This document shows positions 27,017 to 39,858 of a stretch of DNA of 64,000 nucleotides, one piece after another. Numbering within the stretch: the stretch's first letter is position 1; each line of letters starts with the position of its first letter. The position numbers were made by a program, and so were the translations under genes. The notes beneath the pieces were generated by a model, which was not told the DNA's origin, made no database searches, and saw nothing but the letters and a program-made list of their open reading frames with translations. The stretch is taken from the NCBI GenBank assembly GCA_963838235.1, contig CAWIQJ010000002.1:520052-584051 (forward strand). The letters run 5' to 3'. This DNA comes from JAFECT01 sp963838235 (GTDB taxonomy: Bacteria > Pseudomonadota > Alphaproteobacteria > Caulobacterales > Caulobacteraceae).

Positions 27017-27031
27017 GAACATATTGCGAAC
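27017..27031 (+). promoter_or_regulatory. SOS box (LexA site) of recA
   Basis: GAACATATTGCGAAC is a perfect GAAC-N7-GAAC direct repeat, the alphaproteobacterial LexA operator (GTTC-N7-GTTC on the other strand). It lies 88 bases before the recA ATG. A third GAAC at 27035-27038 follows. This marks recA as damage-inducible. Confidence 0.85.
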
Positions 27032-27118
27032 TGAGAACAAACCGCGTACGGTCACTCCATGGCGCGGGAGACTTTGGGCCCGCCGGCGGATCGGAATCGT
27101 GCGATAGGGGAGGCCTCA

Positions 27119-28209
<1,091 letters not shown>

Positions 28210-28320
28210 TCCAGCTGCACCCGGTTTCGCCGTTCCCCCGGACGGTGGCCGGACCTCGTGAGCGCGGCTCCGGCGCGACCCGCCAGCCAACCCCCGCGCC
28301 CCAGTCGCTGCTCATGAACG

Positions 28321-28346
28321 GAGGCGCCCGCTCCCACGGGCGCCTC
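28321..28346 (+). terminator. Hairpin terminator between recA and alaS
   Basis: GAGGCGCCCG, loop CTCCCA, CGGGCGCCTC: a perfect 10-bp stem followed by TTGTG, 112 bases after the recA stop. Likely the recA terminator. Confidence 0.6.
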
Positions 28347-28481
28347 TTGTGCGTTCCGAGGCGTGCGGCTCCATGCTGCACCGCCGCAAAAGGCTTGGCT
28401 TGGCCTTCTCCCCGTCTCTATATGTCTGGCCCGTCCGGGACCCTCCCGGACCTCCCCAAGACCCAGAGCCCAAGCCCCGCC

Positions 28482-31137
<2,656 letters not shown>

Positions 31138-31151
31138 AACCCCAATACCCT

Positions 31152-31400
31152 CCGCTCATCCCGGCGAATGCCTGGACCCAGATCGCAGGGCGTATCCGCT
31201 CAAATATTTTCCGTCATCCCGGGCTTGTCCCGGGATCCGCGGCGAGTGTTCAGGTTCTTCTGGTGGATGGTTCGCGCAAGCGCTCACACAGCCCTAAGAG
31301 CGTGCTGACACGCAGGCCCCGGCACAAGGCCGGGGTGACGGATGAATTGGAGAGTGCGGAGTCTTACGATCTGGGTCCCAGCATTCGCAGGGATGAGCGG
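31152..31400. repeat. Nested inverted repeats
   Basis: Outer arms at 31152-31184 and 31368-31400 (CCGCTCATCCCGGCGAATGC and its near complement) are diverged copies of the repeat at 6946-7077. Inside them, a second pair at about 31211-31238 (CCGTCATCCCGGGCTTGTCC) and 31315-31342 is another common alphaproteobacterial palindrome. The centre is about 75 bases. The whole block fills the space between alaS and the next gene. Confidence 0.85.
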
Positions 31401-33150
31401 ATTGAAAAAAAGATTCGCGGAACTCGTTGTCGCAGCGTCCGCTTTCGCCCTCGCGTTCGCATCATCCCAGGCCCACGCCGGCGTCAGCTATTCCGGTTGT
31501 CTGAAGGCGGCCGATCCGTCGCTCTGCATCATGGGCAAGGCGATCGAAGGGACCGGCGCCTTGCCGTGGACCGAGCGGATGGACGATCTGGTCGGGAGCG
31601 GCGACGTCGAGCGCGCCGTGAAGCTCGCCGGCCAGGTGCGGCCGCTGGGCGGCATCCTGTCCGATTCACACGCGGTTCCGTCCGACAACGACATCGCCGC
31701 GCTCGACGATGTCGATCCCGAGGGCGCCAAGATCCTGCGCGACAACGACACCGACCTCGCCTGGCAGCGCGAGGTCGCGGTGAACGGCGCGGAGCTGACC
31801 ACCCGCACCTTGCCGCCGGATACGGTGGCGGGCTTCGCCCTGGCCGCGGCGGCGTATCGCTCGGCCGATCCGTTCGCCGATCCCGTCGTTCAGGCGCCGT
31901 TGGCGGCGGTCGCCAAGACGCCCATCGACGAAGAGCGCGTGCTGTCGCGCGCCATGCGCTCGATCCATCCCGCCGGCCGCGCCTATGCGGTGGCGCCTGC
32001 AGGCGCGCGCGCCGTGCTCGACCACGCCAAGGCCCTGGCCCATCCGTCGGCGGAGTTCGATGCGACCTTCGCCGAATTCGCCTGGTGGGCCGGCGACGAC
32101 GCGGCCGCAGCTACCGCGCTCGATCGACTGAAAGCCGACCCGGCGGCTGAGGCGCGCCACTGGAGCGCGGTCGCACGCATGCTGGCCGCGGTCGGCCGCC
32201 CCGCTGACGCCCAGGCGCTGGTCGATGCGAACGGCGAAGGCCGCGACAAGGTGAAGGCCGAACTCGCCATCGGCGACGCGTGGCTGGCCAAGGGCGACAA
32301 GACACGCGCGGCGGCGTCCGCACACACGGCGCTCGGCGCGGGCGGTGACGATCCGCAGGTCTGGATCGAATTCACGGCCCTGATCGATCGCGCCGGCGAT
32401 CACGCGGGCGCGCTGTCGACCGCCCAGGCCTTCGCCGCCGCCGCCGAGGGCGGCGATCCCGCGGGCCGCAGCGCCGGCCTCGCCGCCGCGTCCCAGGCGC
32501 TGGCCGCCATCGGCGAGACCGACCAGGCGTGTCGCGCGGCGCATCGCGCGCTGCAGGTCGCCGGCGATTCCGCCGCCGCCCAGGTCGCGGCGTGGAAGCA
32601 TCGCTATCAAGGGACGCAGGTCCCGCTCAGTCCCTACTACGGCGTCGACTTCTCCGGCGACCCGATCCCGGTCGACGACGTGCGCGACGCCTTCCGCGAA
32701 CGCGCCGCCGCCGCGCTCGAAGCCTGCGGCGCCGTAGGCGAAGCGGCCAAGGCGCGCGGCGATGCGCACAGCTCCTCGGGCGCCTGGCGCGCGGTGGTTC
32801 CGGTGGAGGACGCCTCGCTCACGCCCGCCCAGCGGCTGAAGACCGAGGCCGCGCTCGCCGCTGCGACCCCCGCGCTCGCCGCCCGGCTGGCCGACGCCGC
32901 GGCGCTCGCGCCCGAGCCGGAAGATCCGGTGGCCAAACTGATGTGGCGCGACGCTGAGGCCTATGCGCTCGCCGCCGCCGGCCGGACCGAGCCTGCGCGC
33001 GCAATGGCGGCCTCGGCCGTGCGCGGCCTCGACGACCTGAGCAACCCCGACGACCGCCAGACCGTGGCGTTGGTCTTGGCCAAGGACCATCGCGCGGTCG
33101 ACACCCTGACCTCGCCGGGCGGCGCCTTCGGACGCACCCTGCCGCAGTAG
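31393..33150 (+). CDS. Large secreted Ala-rich protein with TPR-like helices
   Basis: About 585 residues. Signal peptide LKKRFAELVVAASAFALAFASSQAHA, then GVSYSGCLKAADPSLCIM with a likely disulfide. The rest is helical and Ala-rich, with TPR/Sel1-like pairs such as AELAIGDAWLAKGDKTRAAASAHTAL and AGALSTAQAFAAAAEGGD. The start is uncertain: the ATG at 31393 lies inside the right arm of the inverted repeat, and a TTG at 31402 would begin just before the signal peptide. The ORF extension back to 31342 is repeat translation. Probably a periplasmic scaffold; no named family. Confidence 0.65.
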   Translation: MSGLKKRFAELVVAASAFALAFASSQAHAGVSYSGCLKAADPSLCIMGKAIEGTGALPWTERMDDLVGSGDVERAVKLAGQVRPLGGILSDSHAVPSDNDIAALDDVDPEGAKILRDNDTDLAWQREVAVNGAELTTRTLPPDTVAGFALAAAAYRSADPFADPVVQAPLAAVAKTPIDEERVLSRAMRSIHPAGRAYAVAPAGARAVLDHAKALAHPSAEFDATFAEFAWWAGDDAAAATALDRLKADPAAEARHWSAVARMLAAVGRPADAQALVDANGEGRDKVKAELAIGDAWLAKGDKTRAAASAHTALGAGGDDPQVWIEFTALIDRAGDHAGALSTAQAFAAAAEGGDPAGRSAGLAAASQALAAIGETDQACRAAHRALQVAGDSAAAQVAAWKHRYQGTQVPLSPYYGVDFSGDPIPVDDVRDAFRERAAAALEACGAVGEAAKARGDAHSSSGAWRAVVPVEDASLTPAQRLKTEAALAAATPALAARLADAAALAPEPEDPVAKLMWRDAEAYALAAAGRTEPARAMAASAVRGLDDLSNPDDRQTVALVLAKDHRAVDTLTSPGGAFGRTLPQ

Positions 33151-33247
33151 ATGCGCACATTGCGCGGCAGAGCCGGCGCTCAGGCCACTGGATTTTCTGA
33201 AGAAACGAGAAAGCGAGGTCGTCCCGAAAAACCTGGGGACGATGGCG

Positions 33248-33646
33248 TCAGGCCGGCGGCTGATAGGTCTTGCACATGGCCGCGAGCTTGTTGCCGGTCG
33301 GGTCGCGGACATAGGCGAGGTAGTAGTTCGGGCCGTACTTGGGCCGCGGTCCCGCCGGTCCTTCGTCGGTGGCGCCGTTGGCCATGGCGGCGGCGTAGAA
33401 GGCGTCGACCTGTTCGGGGGTGTCTGCGCCGAAGCCGACCATGGCGCCGTTGCCGCCGCGCGCGGCCTCGCCGTTGATCGGGGTGCACACCATCAGCTTG
33501 ACCTGGTCCGGGTCGCCGCCGGGCGCATAGCCCGCCCAGCCGTCCTGGAAGAACGCCCGCAAAATCCCGAGCGGCTGCAATGCCGCGTCGTAGAACTTCA
33601 CCGCCTCGTCAAAATCCTTCGCCCCGAGGGTCACGTAGCTGATCAT
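33248..33646 (-). CDS. VOC family (glyoxalase-like) protein
   Basis: A 132-residue vicinal-oxygen-chelate fold protein: MISYVTLGAKDFDEAVKFYDAALQPLG, then KLMVCTPINGEAARGGNGAMVGF, EQVDAFYAAAMANGATDEG, and YYLAYVRDPTGNKLAAMC, where DPTGNKL matches the metal-site end of VOC domains. Such proteins include lactoylglutathione lyase-like and resistance or dioxygenase members; the activity here is unknown. The start at 33646 is chosen because the domain begins at once; the 12-codon upstream extension has no support. Confidence 0.82.
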   Translation of the reverse strand: MISYVTLGAKDFDEAVKFYDAALQPLGILRAFFQDGWAGYAPGGDPDQVKLMVCTPINGEAARGGNGAMVGFGADTPEQVDAFYAAAMANGATDEGPAGPRPKYGPNYYLAYVRDPTGNKLAAMCKTYQPPA

Positions 33647-33726
33647 GGTCTGGTTCTCCGCCTTGGAGAGGGACCTTACCACCGACGTCAGAACAAAACA
33701 AGAACAAAATTTGAGATCAATGAAGT

Positions 33727-34836
33727 TCAGGGCTCCGCCGGGCCGGGCTTCGGGTCCGCATCCTCCTCGATCTGGTACTCGCGGATGATGTCGAGTTCGG
33801 CGGCCAGCTTTTCGCCGTCGATGACGGGGCGCAGCGCCTCCACCAGCGACGTGACGCCGATGGCGATCAGGGTGCCGATGATCACCAGCAGTACGTCGCG
33901 CAGCTGTTCGCGCGAGAGGTCGGTCCAGGTCGTGGTCACGCTGTCTCCCGCGTTGAGCACGCGGGTGGTGTCGGGGTCCGCCAGGGTGTCATCGCGACGC
34001 CCGCCCATGAAGCCCATCTGGTCAGCGCCTTGGATATTCACGTCGAGCGCGATCGACGCCGGCGGCGCGTAACCGCGGAAGGTCGAAGCCGGCACGTCGA
34101 GCAGGCCCGCGCTGAGGGCGGCGGTGATGGTGTGGGCGTGGCCGGGTTCGAGGAACAAAAAGTCGAGCTGACGGCGGATGAAGGTGAGCTTGGCGTAGGT
34201 CGGCGTCACGCGGCAGTAGAGCACATAGGGCGTCGTCGACGCGGGAATGGTCATGGCGTAAAGGCGCACGCCCGCGAAGCGTCGGGGCGCCGGCAGGTTG
34301 AACGCATAGTACTGGGGCCGCCCGCCGTCGTCCGCGCCGCGGGCGCGCTCCAGGGACGCGATCTTGTCGCTGCGCCGCGCCTTGACGGCTTCGACCGGGA
34401 GCGGACCGTCGGTCTTGCACTGGAAGCCGCGCCGGACCTGGGCGAGGTTGCTGAGCGCCAGGGTCGCGCCGTCGTTGGCCGGCATGAAGAAGGAGAAGAT
34501 CGGCGCCTTCTTCGTTCCAGCCGCGTCGGCGTCGCCGAAGTGTCGCGTTCCGTAGGCGACGGTGACCGGAACCGCCGCTGCGGTCGGGGCGGCGGGCGGG
34601 GTCGCAGTCGCAGCCGCAGCCGCAGTCGCGGCGGTCTGGGTGTCTGTGGGCGTCTTGAACAGGACGGCGAACACCTGGGCGTCGCCGAGCCGGGCTTTCT
34701 GCGCGTCGGCGCCGCTGCCGTCATCGAGCGCAAACGGTGCGGACCCCTCGACCTGGGTCACCACAAAGGTGAGCCAGCCGCTCACGCCCAGAAGGACGAG
34801 CGCCAGGCTCGACCAGATCATCAGTCTCTTCGGCAT
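33727..34836 (-). CDS. Hypothetical membrane protein with periplasmic domain
   Basis: A 369-residue protein: N-terminal TM (MIWSSLALVLLGVSGWLTFVV), a large periplasmic region with an Ala/Thr/Pro run (AAAAATATPPAAPTAAA, residues about 70-90), and a C-terminal TM (LRDVLLVIIGTLIAIGVTSLVEAL) followed by a short acidic cytoplasmic tail. Two cysteines (QCKT and YCRV) could pair. It heads a group of four minus-strand envelope genes running toward icd. Not recognised as a known family. Confidence 0.6.
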   Translation of the reverse strand: MPKRLMIWSSLALVLLGVSGWLTFVVTQVEGSAPFALDDGSGADAQKARLGDAQVFAVLFKTPTDTQTAATAAAAATATPPAAPTAAAVPVTVAYGTRHFGDADAAGTKKAPIFSFFMPANDGATLALSNLAQVRRGFQCKTDGPLPVEAVKARRSDKIASLERARGADDGGRPQYYAFNLPAPRRFAGVRLYAMTIPASTTPYVLYCRVTPTYAKLTFIRRQLDFLFLEPGHAHTITAALSAGLLDVPASTFRGYAPPASIALDVNIQGADQMGFMGGRRDDTLADPDTTRVLNAGDSVTTTWTDLSREQLRDVLLVIIGTLIAIGVTSLVEALRPVIDGEKLAAELDIIREYQIEEDADPKPGPAEP

Positions 34837-34857
34837 GCCTGCGCCCCCGCGCCCGCT

Positions 34858-35640
34858 TCAGTCTCGCCTACGCCGATCCTTATCCTCGACGGCGGCTGTT
34901 ACCCGCCGCCCAGGATTCTTGCGCGTCGCCAGCGCTGCGGCGCTTTCGAAGGCGGCGATCTGGTCGGGTGGCATCGACGCGATGAAGTGCTGCGTCACCG
35001 TGGCGACGCCGCATTGGGTGGCGGCGTCCGCCGTCGCCACGCCGCCGGGCGGCGCGTGCACGCCCTGGGCCTCCATCTGCGCCGCGAGCGCCGACCGCTG
35101 GGCGGCGGTGAAGGCGAACTCCGGATAGGTGGTCGGATGGTCCTGGCCCGCCTTCGCTGCCGCGATGTCGAGTGTGACGATATGAGCCAGGATGTCCTGG
35201 GTGGCCTCCGAGAGCGTGGCGACGTCGGCCATGTTGCCCTGGGACATCTCGGCGCAGGCAGGGACGCTCTCGGCGCGCACGGCGTCGAAGATGCGCGTGC
35301 GTTGCGCGTTGATCGGCAACAGCGCCTCCTTGGGCGCCTTGGCGACATCGTCGGAGCGTTCTGCGATGAAGGTCTTCAGCTCCACGAGCGCTTCCTGGGT
35401 CTCGTCTGCGTCGCTGGCGCCGGCCGCGTATTTGTCGGCGAGCTTGTCCTTCATCGTCTCGTAATCGGCCGGAAAATCCTTGCGCATTTCCGCGAAGGCG
35501 CCGCCGGCCACGCCGCGCGTGGCCCGGGCATCCATCTCGCCCTTGAAGAAGCCCTTGCGGAAACCCTTGTTGAACGCGTCACAGCCGGCGAGCGAAACAA
35601 GAACGAGGCCCGCCAGGAATAAAGCCGCTGTCCGTTGCAT
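34858..35640 (-). CDS. Lipoprotein, first of a paralogous pair
   Basis: 260 residues. The lipobox is LAGC (MQRTAALFLAGLVLVSLAGC). The mature part is helical, with FAEMRKDFPADYETMKDKL, VACAEMSQGN-like and FAFTAAQRSALAAQM. The downstream gene shows the same segments in the same order (FKKDFPKAWSKM, VESCAHVAQEGL, FAWTPAEQARVNQM, QCIAAADMDEIVKAFP), so the two are tandem paralogues. The C-terminus is basic. Function unknown; anchored in the membrane facing the periplasm. Confidence 0.7.
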   Translation of the reverse strand: MQRTAALFLAGLVLVSLAGCDAFNKGFRKGFFKGEMDARATRGVAGGAFAEMRKDFPADYETMKDKLADKYAAGASDADETQEALVELKTFIAERSDDVAKAPKEALLPINAQRTRIFDAVRAESVPACAEMSQGNMADVATLSEATQDILAHIVTLDIAAAKAGQDHPTTYPEFAFTAAQRSALAAQMEAQGVHAPPGGVATADAATQCGVATVTQHFIASMPPDQIAAFESAAALATRKNPGRRVTAAVEDKDRRRRD

Positions 35641-35669
35641 GGACGCCTCCTGGGTGATTGGGAACGCGG

Positions 35670-36395
35670 TCACGACGCCGATGCGGCGCGCTTGGCGATC
35701 TGATCCGCTTCGAAATCGGCCTTGCGGTCGGCCGGGAACGCCTTGACGATCTCATCCATGTCGGCTGCGGCTATGCACTGAACGACGAAGCTGGCGCCGC
35801 TCAGGCCTTCCTTTGGCGTATTGATCGTGATGTTGTCCTTCGCGAACATCTGGTTGACGCGAGCCTGTTCCGCCGGCGTCCAGGCGAAGGGCTTGTGCGT
35901 CGTCGGATGATCGGCGGCGTCGCGCATGGTCTTCAGCTGCAGGCGCCGGTCGGCGAGCGCGTCCGCCGTGTGCGTTCCGACGTCGTCGCTGCTCTGCAGG
36001 CCTTCCTGGGCCACATGGGCGCAACTCTCGACATTGGTGGTCCACAATTCGTTGAGCAGGGTCCGCTGCTCGTCGAACATAGCGGCGAGCGAGGCGTCGG
36101 GCGCCTTGGCCATGTCGGCCGTGTGCGCCTTCATGAAGGCGTTGAGCTGGGCCAGGGCGTCGGTGCGCGCGCTCTTCATATTGCCGGAGTTGGCGTAGTT
36201 CACCTCGAGGTCGGAGCGCATCTTGCTCCACGCCTTGGGGAAGTCCTTCTTGAACTCGCCCATGATGGCGCCGTCGCCGTCCGGTTGCGCCGTCCATTTG
36301 TCGAGCGCGGTCCCGATGGCCTTCTGTGCGGGAGATTCCTCATCGCAGGCGCTCAGCAAGAGCGCGCCCAACACCAGCAACGCGGCGGTCTTCAT
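35670..36395 (-). CDS. Lipoprotein, second of a paralogous pair
   Basis: About 241 residues, starting MKTAALLVLGALLLSAC with a lipobox LSAC. ATG 36395 is chosen; ATGs at 36401 and 36407 add only MTMT. Paralogous to the neighbouring lipoprotein (see its entry). Two further cysteines (SCAHV and QCIAA) are at matching positions in both copies and may form a conserved disulfide. No catalytic residues visible. Confidence 0.7.
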   Translation of the reverse strand: MKTAALLVLGALLLSACDEESPAQKAIGTALDKWTAQPDGDGAIMGEFKKDFPKAWSKMRSDLEVNYANSGNMKSARTDALAQLNAFMKAHTADMAKAPDASLAAMFDEQRTLLNELWTTNVESCAHVAQEGLQSSDDVGTHTADALADRRLQLKTMRDAADHPTTHKPFAWTPAEQARVNQMFAKDNITINTPKEGLSGASFVVQCIAAADMDEIVKAFPADRKADFEADQIAKRAASAS

Positions 36396-36440
36396 CGTCA
36401 TCGTCAAAGGCCCCTGATCTCGCTTGGTCGGTTCTTGTCG

Positions 36441-37013
36441 TCAGTGCGCCGGCGCGGTCGCCGGTGTCGCAGCCGGCGCCAGGCGCGACGGCATGCGGAT
36501 CTGCACGAGGCGCCAGCGGAACAGGCCCTGGCGCTCGAAGGTAAAGATGGTCTGGTCCCAGCCCGGCGTAGCGGACGCGATGCCGAACCGCGCGCGGTTC
36601 ACGCCCCAGTACTGGACCTGCGGCCACGGCCCGTCGGTGGCGCCGGCTGAGGCGCCGGCGTCCGGCGTTTTTGCCTTCAGCGCGTCCCAGCCCTTGCCTT
36701 CGGTCAGGGCGTAGAGCGACGCGGGTTTGATCAGGGCCTCGACGCGGGGCGTGGGCTCCAGCGGCGAGATCGCATTCTTGATCGCGCCCACGGGATCTTC
36801 CCAGAAACTGGGCGGCGCGGCATTGGTCCCGGTCAGCTGGGATTTCAGGCTGGTGCGCACGGCGTCATAGTCGACAAGCTGACTGAGGCCCTGGACATCC
36901 TGGGACTGGGCCGCCGAACGCAGGGCGAAGAAGCCGAAATAGGGCGCGCCGAAGAAGGCTCCGGCCCCCGCGATCACGGCCAGCAGCAGAAGGACTGTAA
37001 GCAGGCGTTGCAT
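36441..37013 (-). CDS. DUF2939 membrane-anchored protein
   Basis: A 190-residue protein with an N-terminal TM anchor (LLTVLLLLAVIAGAGAFFG) followed by the DUF2939 pattern: YFGFFALRSAAQSQDVQGLSQLVDYDAVRTSLKSQL, ASLYALTEGKGWDAL, then WGVNRARFGI and FERQGLFRWRLVQIRMP. The domain usually sits in the periplasm or on the outer face of the inner membrane; function unknown. The C-terminus is an Ala/Pro tail. It lies 38 bases downstream of icd and may be read from the icd promoter. Confidence 0.8.
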   Translation of the reverse strand: MQRLLTVLLLLAVIAGAGAFFGAPYFGFFALRSAAQSQDVQGLSQLVDYDAVRTSLKSQLTGTNAAPPSFWEDPVGAIKNAISPLEPTPRVEALIKPASLYALTEGKGWDALKAKTPDAGASAGATDGPWPQVQYWGVNRARFGIASATPGWDQTIFTFERQGLFRWRLVQIRMPSRLAPAATPATAPAH

Positions 37014-37051
37014 GGTCCCCACCTCCAACGCGGGGACCCGCCGGCCGCTAC

Positions 37052-38278
37052 TCAGGCCGCTTTTTCAGTCCCCATGACCTTTTCCAGGTTTTCCGCGACT
37101 TTGTCGAGGAAGCCTTCGGTGGTCAGCCACCCCTGGTGGTCGCCGACCAGCAACGCCAGGTCCTTGGTCATGTCGCCGGATTCCACCGTGTCCACAGTGG
37201 TTTTCTCCAGCGCGCGAGCGAATTTCATCAGGGCGTCGTTGCCGTCGAGCTTGGCCCGGTGCTCCAGGCCCCGGGTCCAGGCGAAGATCGAGGCGATGGA
37301 GTTGGTCGAGGTGCTCTCGCCGCGCTGGTGCTGGCGGAAGTGACGGGTGACGGTGCCGTGGGCGGCTTCGGCCTCGACCGTCTTGCCGTCGGGCGTCATC
37401 AGGACCGAGGTCATCAGGCCGAGCGAGCCGAACCCTTGCGCGACGGTGTCGGACTGCACGTCGCCGTCGTAGTTCTTGCACGCCCAGACGAAACCGCCGG
37501 ACCATTTCATCGCCGAGGCCACCATGTCGTCGATCAGGCGGTGCTCGTAGGTGATGCCCGCGGCGTCGAAGGCGGTCTTGTATTCGCGCTCGAAGACGTC
37601 CTGGAAGATGTCCTTGAAGCGCCCGTCATAGGCCTTGAGGATGGTGTTCTTGGTCGAGAGATAGACCGGGTACTTGCGGTCCAGGCCGTAGCGCAGGCAG
37701 GCGTGGGCGAAGTCGCGGATCGAGTTGTCGAGATTGTACATGCCCATGGCGACGCCGGAGCCGGGGAACTGGAACACCTCGTGCTCGATCACCTTGCCGT
37801 CGGCGCCTTCGAATTTCATGGTCAGGCGGCCGGGGCCCGGAACCAGGAAGTCGGTCGCCTTGTACTGATCGCCGAAGGCGTGGCGGCCGATGATGATCGG
37901 CTGGGTCCAGCCCGGCACCAGGCGGGGCACGTTCTTGCAGATGATCGGCTCGCGGAACACGACGCCGCCTAAGATGTTGCGGATCGTCCCGTTGGGGGAC
38001 TTCCACATTTTCTTCAGGTTGAATTCCTTCACCCGGGCTTCGTCCGGCGTGATGGTCGCGCACTTGACGCCGACGCCCCACTTCTTGATCGCCTCGGCGG
38101 CCTCGACGGTGACCTTGTCGTCGGTCTCGTCCCGGTGGTTCATACCGAGGTCGTAATAGTCGAGCTTGAGGTCGAGGTAGGGGAAGACGAGCTTGTCCTT
38201 AATCAACTTCCAGATGATGCGGGTCATCTCGTCGCCGTCGAGATCGACGACCGGGTTCGCCACCTTGATCTTGGCCAT
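37052..38278 (-). CDS. icd: NADP-dependent isocitrate dehydrogenase
   Basis: Converts isocitrate to 2-oxoglutarate and CO2 with NADP in the TCA cycle. The 408-residue protein is the eukaryotic-like (type II) dimeric form common in alphaproteobacteria: MAKIKVANPVVDLDGDEMTRIIW, KKMWKSPNGTIRNILGG (substrate Ser in SPNGTIRN), REPIICKNVPRLVPGW, RLIDDMVASAMKWSGGFVWACKNYDGDVQSD (metal Asp residues), GLMTSVLMTPDG, and AAHGTVTRHFRQHQRGE (NADP site). The ATG at 38278 is preferred over the 51-codon extension. Intact. It produces the 2-oxoglutarate used by the oxygenases elsewhere in the window. Confidence 0.96.
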   Translation of the reverse strand: MAKIKVANPVVDLDGDEMTRIIWKLIKDKLVFPYLDLKLDYYDLGMNHRDETDDKVTVEAAEAIKKWGVGVKCATITPDEARVKEFNLKKMWKSPNGTIRNILGGVVFREPIICKNVPRLVPGWTQPIIIGRHAFGDQYKATDFLVPGPGRLTMKFEGADGKVIEHEVFQFPGSGVAMGMYNLDNSIRDFAHACLRYGLDRKYPVYLSTKNTILKAYDGRFKDIFQDVFEREYKTAFDAAGITYEHRLIDDMVASAMKWSGGFVWACKNYDGDVQSDTVAQGFGSLGLMTSVLMTPDGKTVEAEAAHGTVTRHFRQHQRGESTSTNSIASIFAWTRGLEHRAKLDGNDALMKFARALEKTTVDTVESGDMTKDLALLVGDHQGWLTTEGFLDKVAENLEKVMGTEKAA

Positions 38279-38487
38279 GGGGTAGGGGGTCCTTAATGGG
38301 GTCCGCTGAGACCGTCCGGGCGCACAGGGCCGGGGCGGCGCGCGATTGTGACGCGCAATGGCGGCGCTATAGCCGCTCCCCGGGCCGGGCGGAAGGCCTG
38401 CGGCCCAGGGGCGCGGAAATCGAGGGATCATCCGCCTTGGCAGCGCCGCATAGCCCCTCTAGAAGCGGGACTGCGGCAAGGAATCCC

Positions 38488-39858
38488 ATGACCGGCGCCA
38501 CCCGCGAACCTGGCTCAAACTCGGCCATTCCGGCGCCGATCGTGGCGCTTCTCGTGCTGGCCTTCCTGCTGCTGGTCACCGTCGCGGTGGCCTCAACCAT
38601 GGGGGTCATGTCCTCTCGCCGGTTCAACCAGGACGTCGTGCACGACCAGACCGTGCGCGAGCTCGCCCGCAATGTCCTGACCGACGTGCTCGAGGTGCAG
38701 TCCGGCGAGCGCGGCTACATCATCACCGGCAAGCCGCAGGAGCTGGGCGCCTACAACGCCGCGCTGGCGCGCCTGTCGGCGGACGTGAACGCGCTGCAGA
38801 CGGCGGCCAGCCGCGACCCCGATCAGCTCCGCCGCGTTTCCACGCTGAAAATCGACATCGACGCCAAGGTGGCCGAGTTCAAGCGGGTGGTGGCCTTCGT
38901 CGCCGCCAACCGCGGGCCGGAGGCGGCGGCGCGCATGCGCGAAGCGGAAGGCCGCGACCAGATCCCGCGCATTCGCGCCCTGATCAACGAGATCGATATC
39001 TTCGAGGTCAAACGTCTGCACAAGCGTACGGGCCAGGCCTCGCACGCCGAGCAGAACACCTTCGTCATCAATGTGGTTTCGGTAGTGCTGGTGGCGGGCG
39101 TGGGGTCCGTGTCGATCATCCTGCTGCTGATCTCGATCGCCAGCCTCAGCGCCTCGCGCGCCGAGATCGACGAGGTGAACCAGGGCCTGGAGAAGACCGT
39201 GCAGGAGCGTACCCGCGACCTGGTGCGCGCCAACAAGGACATCCGCACCGCGCGCGACCGCGCCGAAACCCTGCTCAGGGAAGTGAACCATCGCATCGGC
39301 AATTCGCTGCAGCTGGCGTCGAGCTTCATCGCCATGCAGGCGCGCGCGGTGAAAGGCGATTCCGCCAAGGCGGCGCTGCGCGGCACGCAATCGCGTCTGG
39401 AGGCGGTCGCCCACATTCACCGCAGCCTCTACACCTCCGACGACGTAACCACGGTGGACCTGCATGAATATCTTGCGGGTCTGGTCGAGGCGCTGCAGGG
39501 ATCGCTCGCGCCCTATCCGGGCGGCCCGCGCCTCAGCTTCAAGGCCGAACCGCTGCGCGCGCCGACCGATCGCGCGGTGTCGCTGGGCGTGATCCTCGCC
39601 GAGTTGGTCACCAATGCGGTGAAGTACGCCTATCCGCCCGACTGCGGCGGCGAGATCCGCGTGCGCCTGCTGGCGCCGGGCGAACAGCGCGGCGTGCTGA
39701 TCGTGGAGGACGACGGCCAGGGCATGGGCGAAGGCCCGCCCAAGGGAACCGGTCTCGGCAAGCGCATCATCGAGGCCATGGCCACAAACCTGCGCGCGCG
39801 CATGGAATACGACGATAGGACGCCCGGCGTGCGCGCGCGTCTGGCCTTCCAGCTATGA
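38488..39858 (+). CDS. CHASE3-type sensor histidine kinase (HWE/HisKA_2 class)
   Basis: 456 residues. TM1 (IVALLVLAFLLLVTVAVAST) and TM2 (VVSVVLVAGVGSVSIILLLISIASL) enclose an extracytoplasmic CHASE3-like helical domain (LEVQSGERGYIITGKPQELGAYN). A coiled coil (VNQGLEKTVQERTRDLVRANKDI) leads to the DHp helix with the phosphorylated His in LLREVNHRIGNSLQLASSF, then an ATPase with LAELVTNAVKYAYP, EDDGQGMGEG and GTGLGKRIIEA. The NHRxxNSLQ form marks the HisKA_2/HWE class often tied to the PhyR general stress response in alphaproteobacteria. No response regulator is adjacent. Confidence 0.85.
   Translation: MTGATREPGSNSAIPAPIVALLVLAFLLLVTVAVASTMGVMSSRRFNQDVVHDQTVRELARNVLTDVLEVQSGERGYIITGKPQELGAYNAALARLSADVNALQTAASRDPDQLRRVSTLKIDIDAKVAEFKRVVAFVAANRGPEAAARMREAEGRDQIPRIRALINEIDIFEVKRLHKRTGQASHAEQNTFVINVVSVVLVAGVGSVSIILLLISIASLSASRAEIDEVNQGLEKTVQERTRDLVRANKDIRTARDRAETLLREVNHRIGNSLQLASSFIAMQARAVKGDSAKAALRGTQSRLEAVAHIHRSLYTSDDVTTVDLHEYLAGLVEALQGSLAPYPGGPRLSFKAEPLRAPTDRAVSLGVILAELVTNAVKYAYPPDCGGEIRVRLLAPGEQRGVLIVEDDGQGMGEGPPKGTGLGKRIIEAMATNLRARMEYDDRTPGVRARLAFQL

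Noticed and set aside
31342..31392. N-terminal extension MNWRVRSLTIWVPAFAGM of the secreted protein
   Set aside because: It is the translation of a dispersed palindromic repeat, a well-known false start; the signal peptide begins later.
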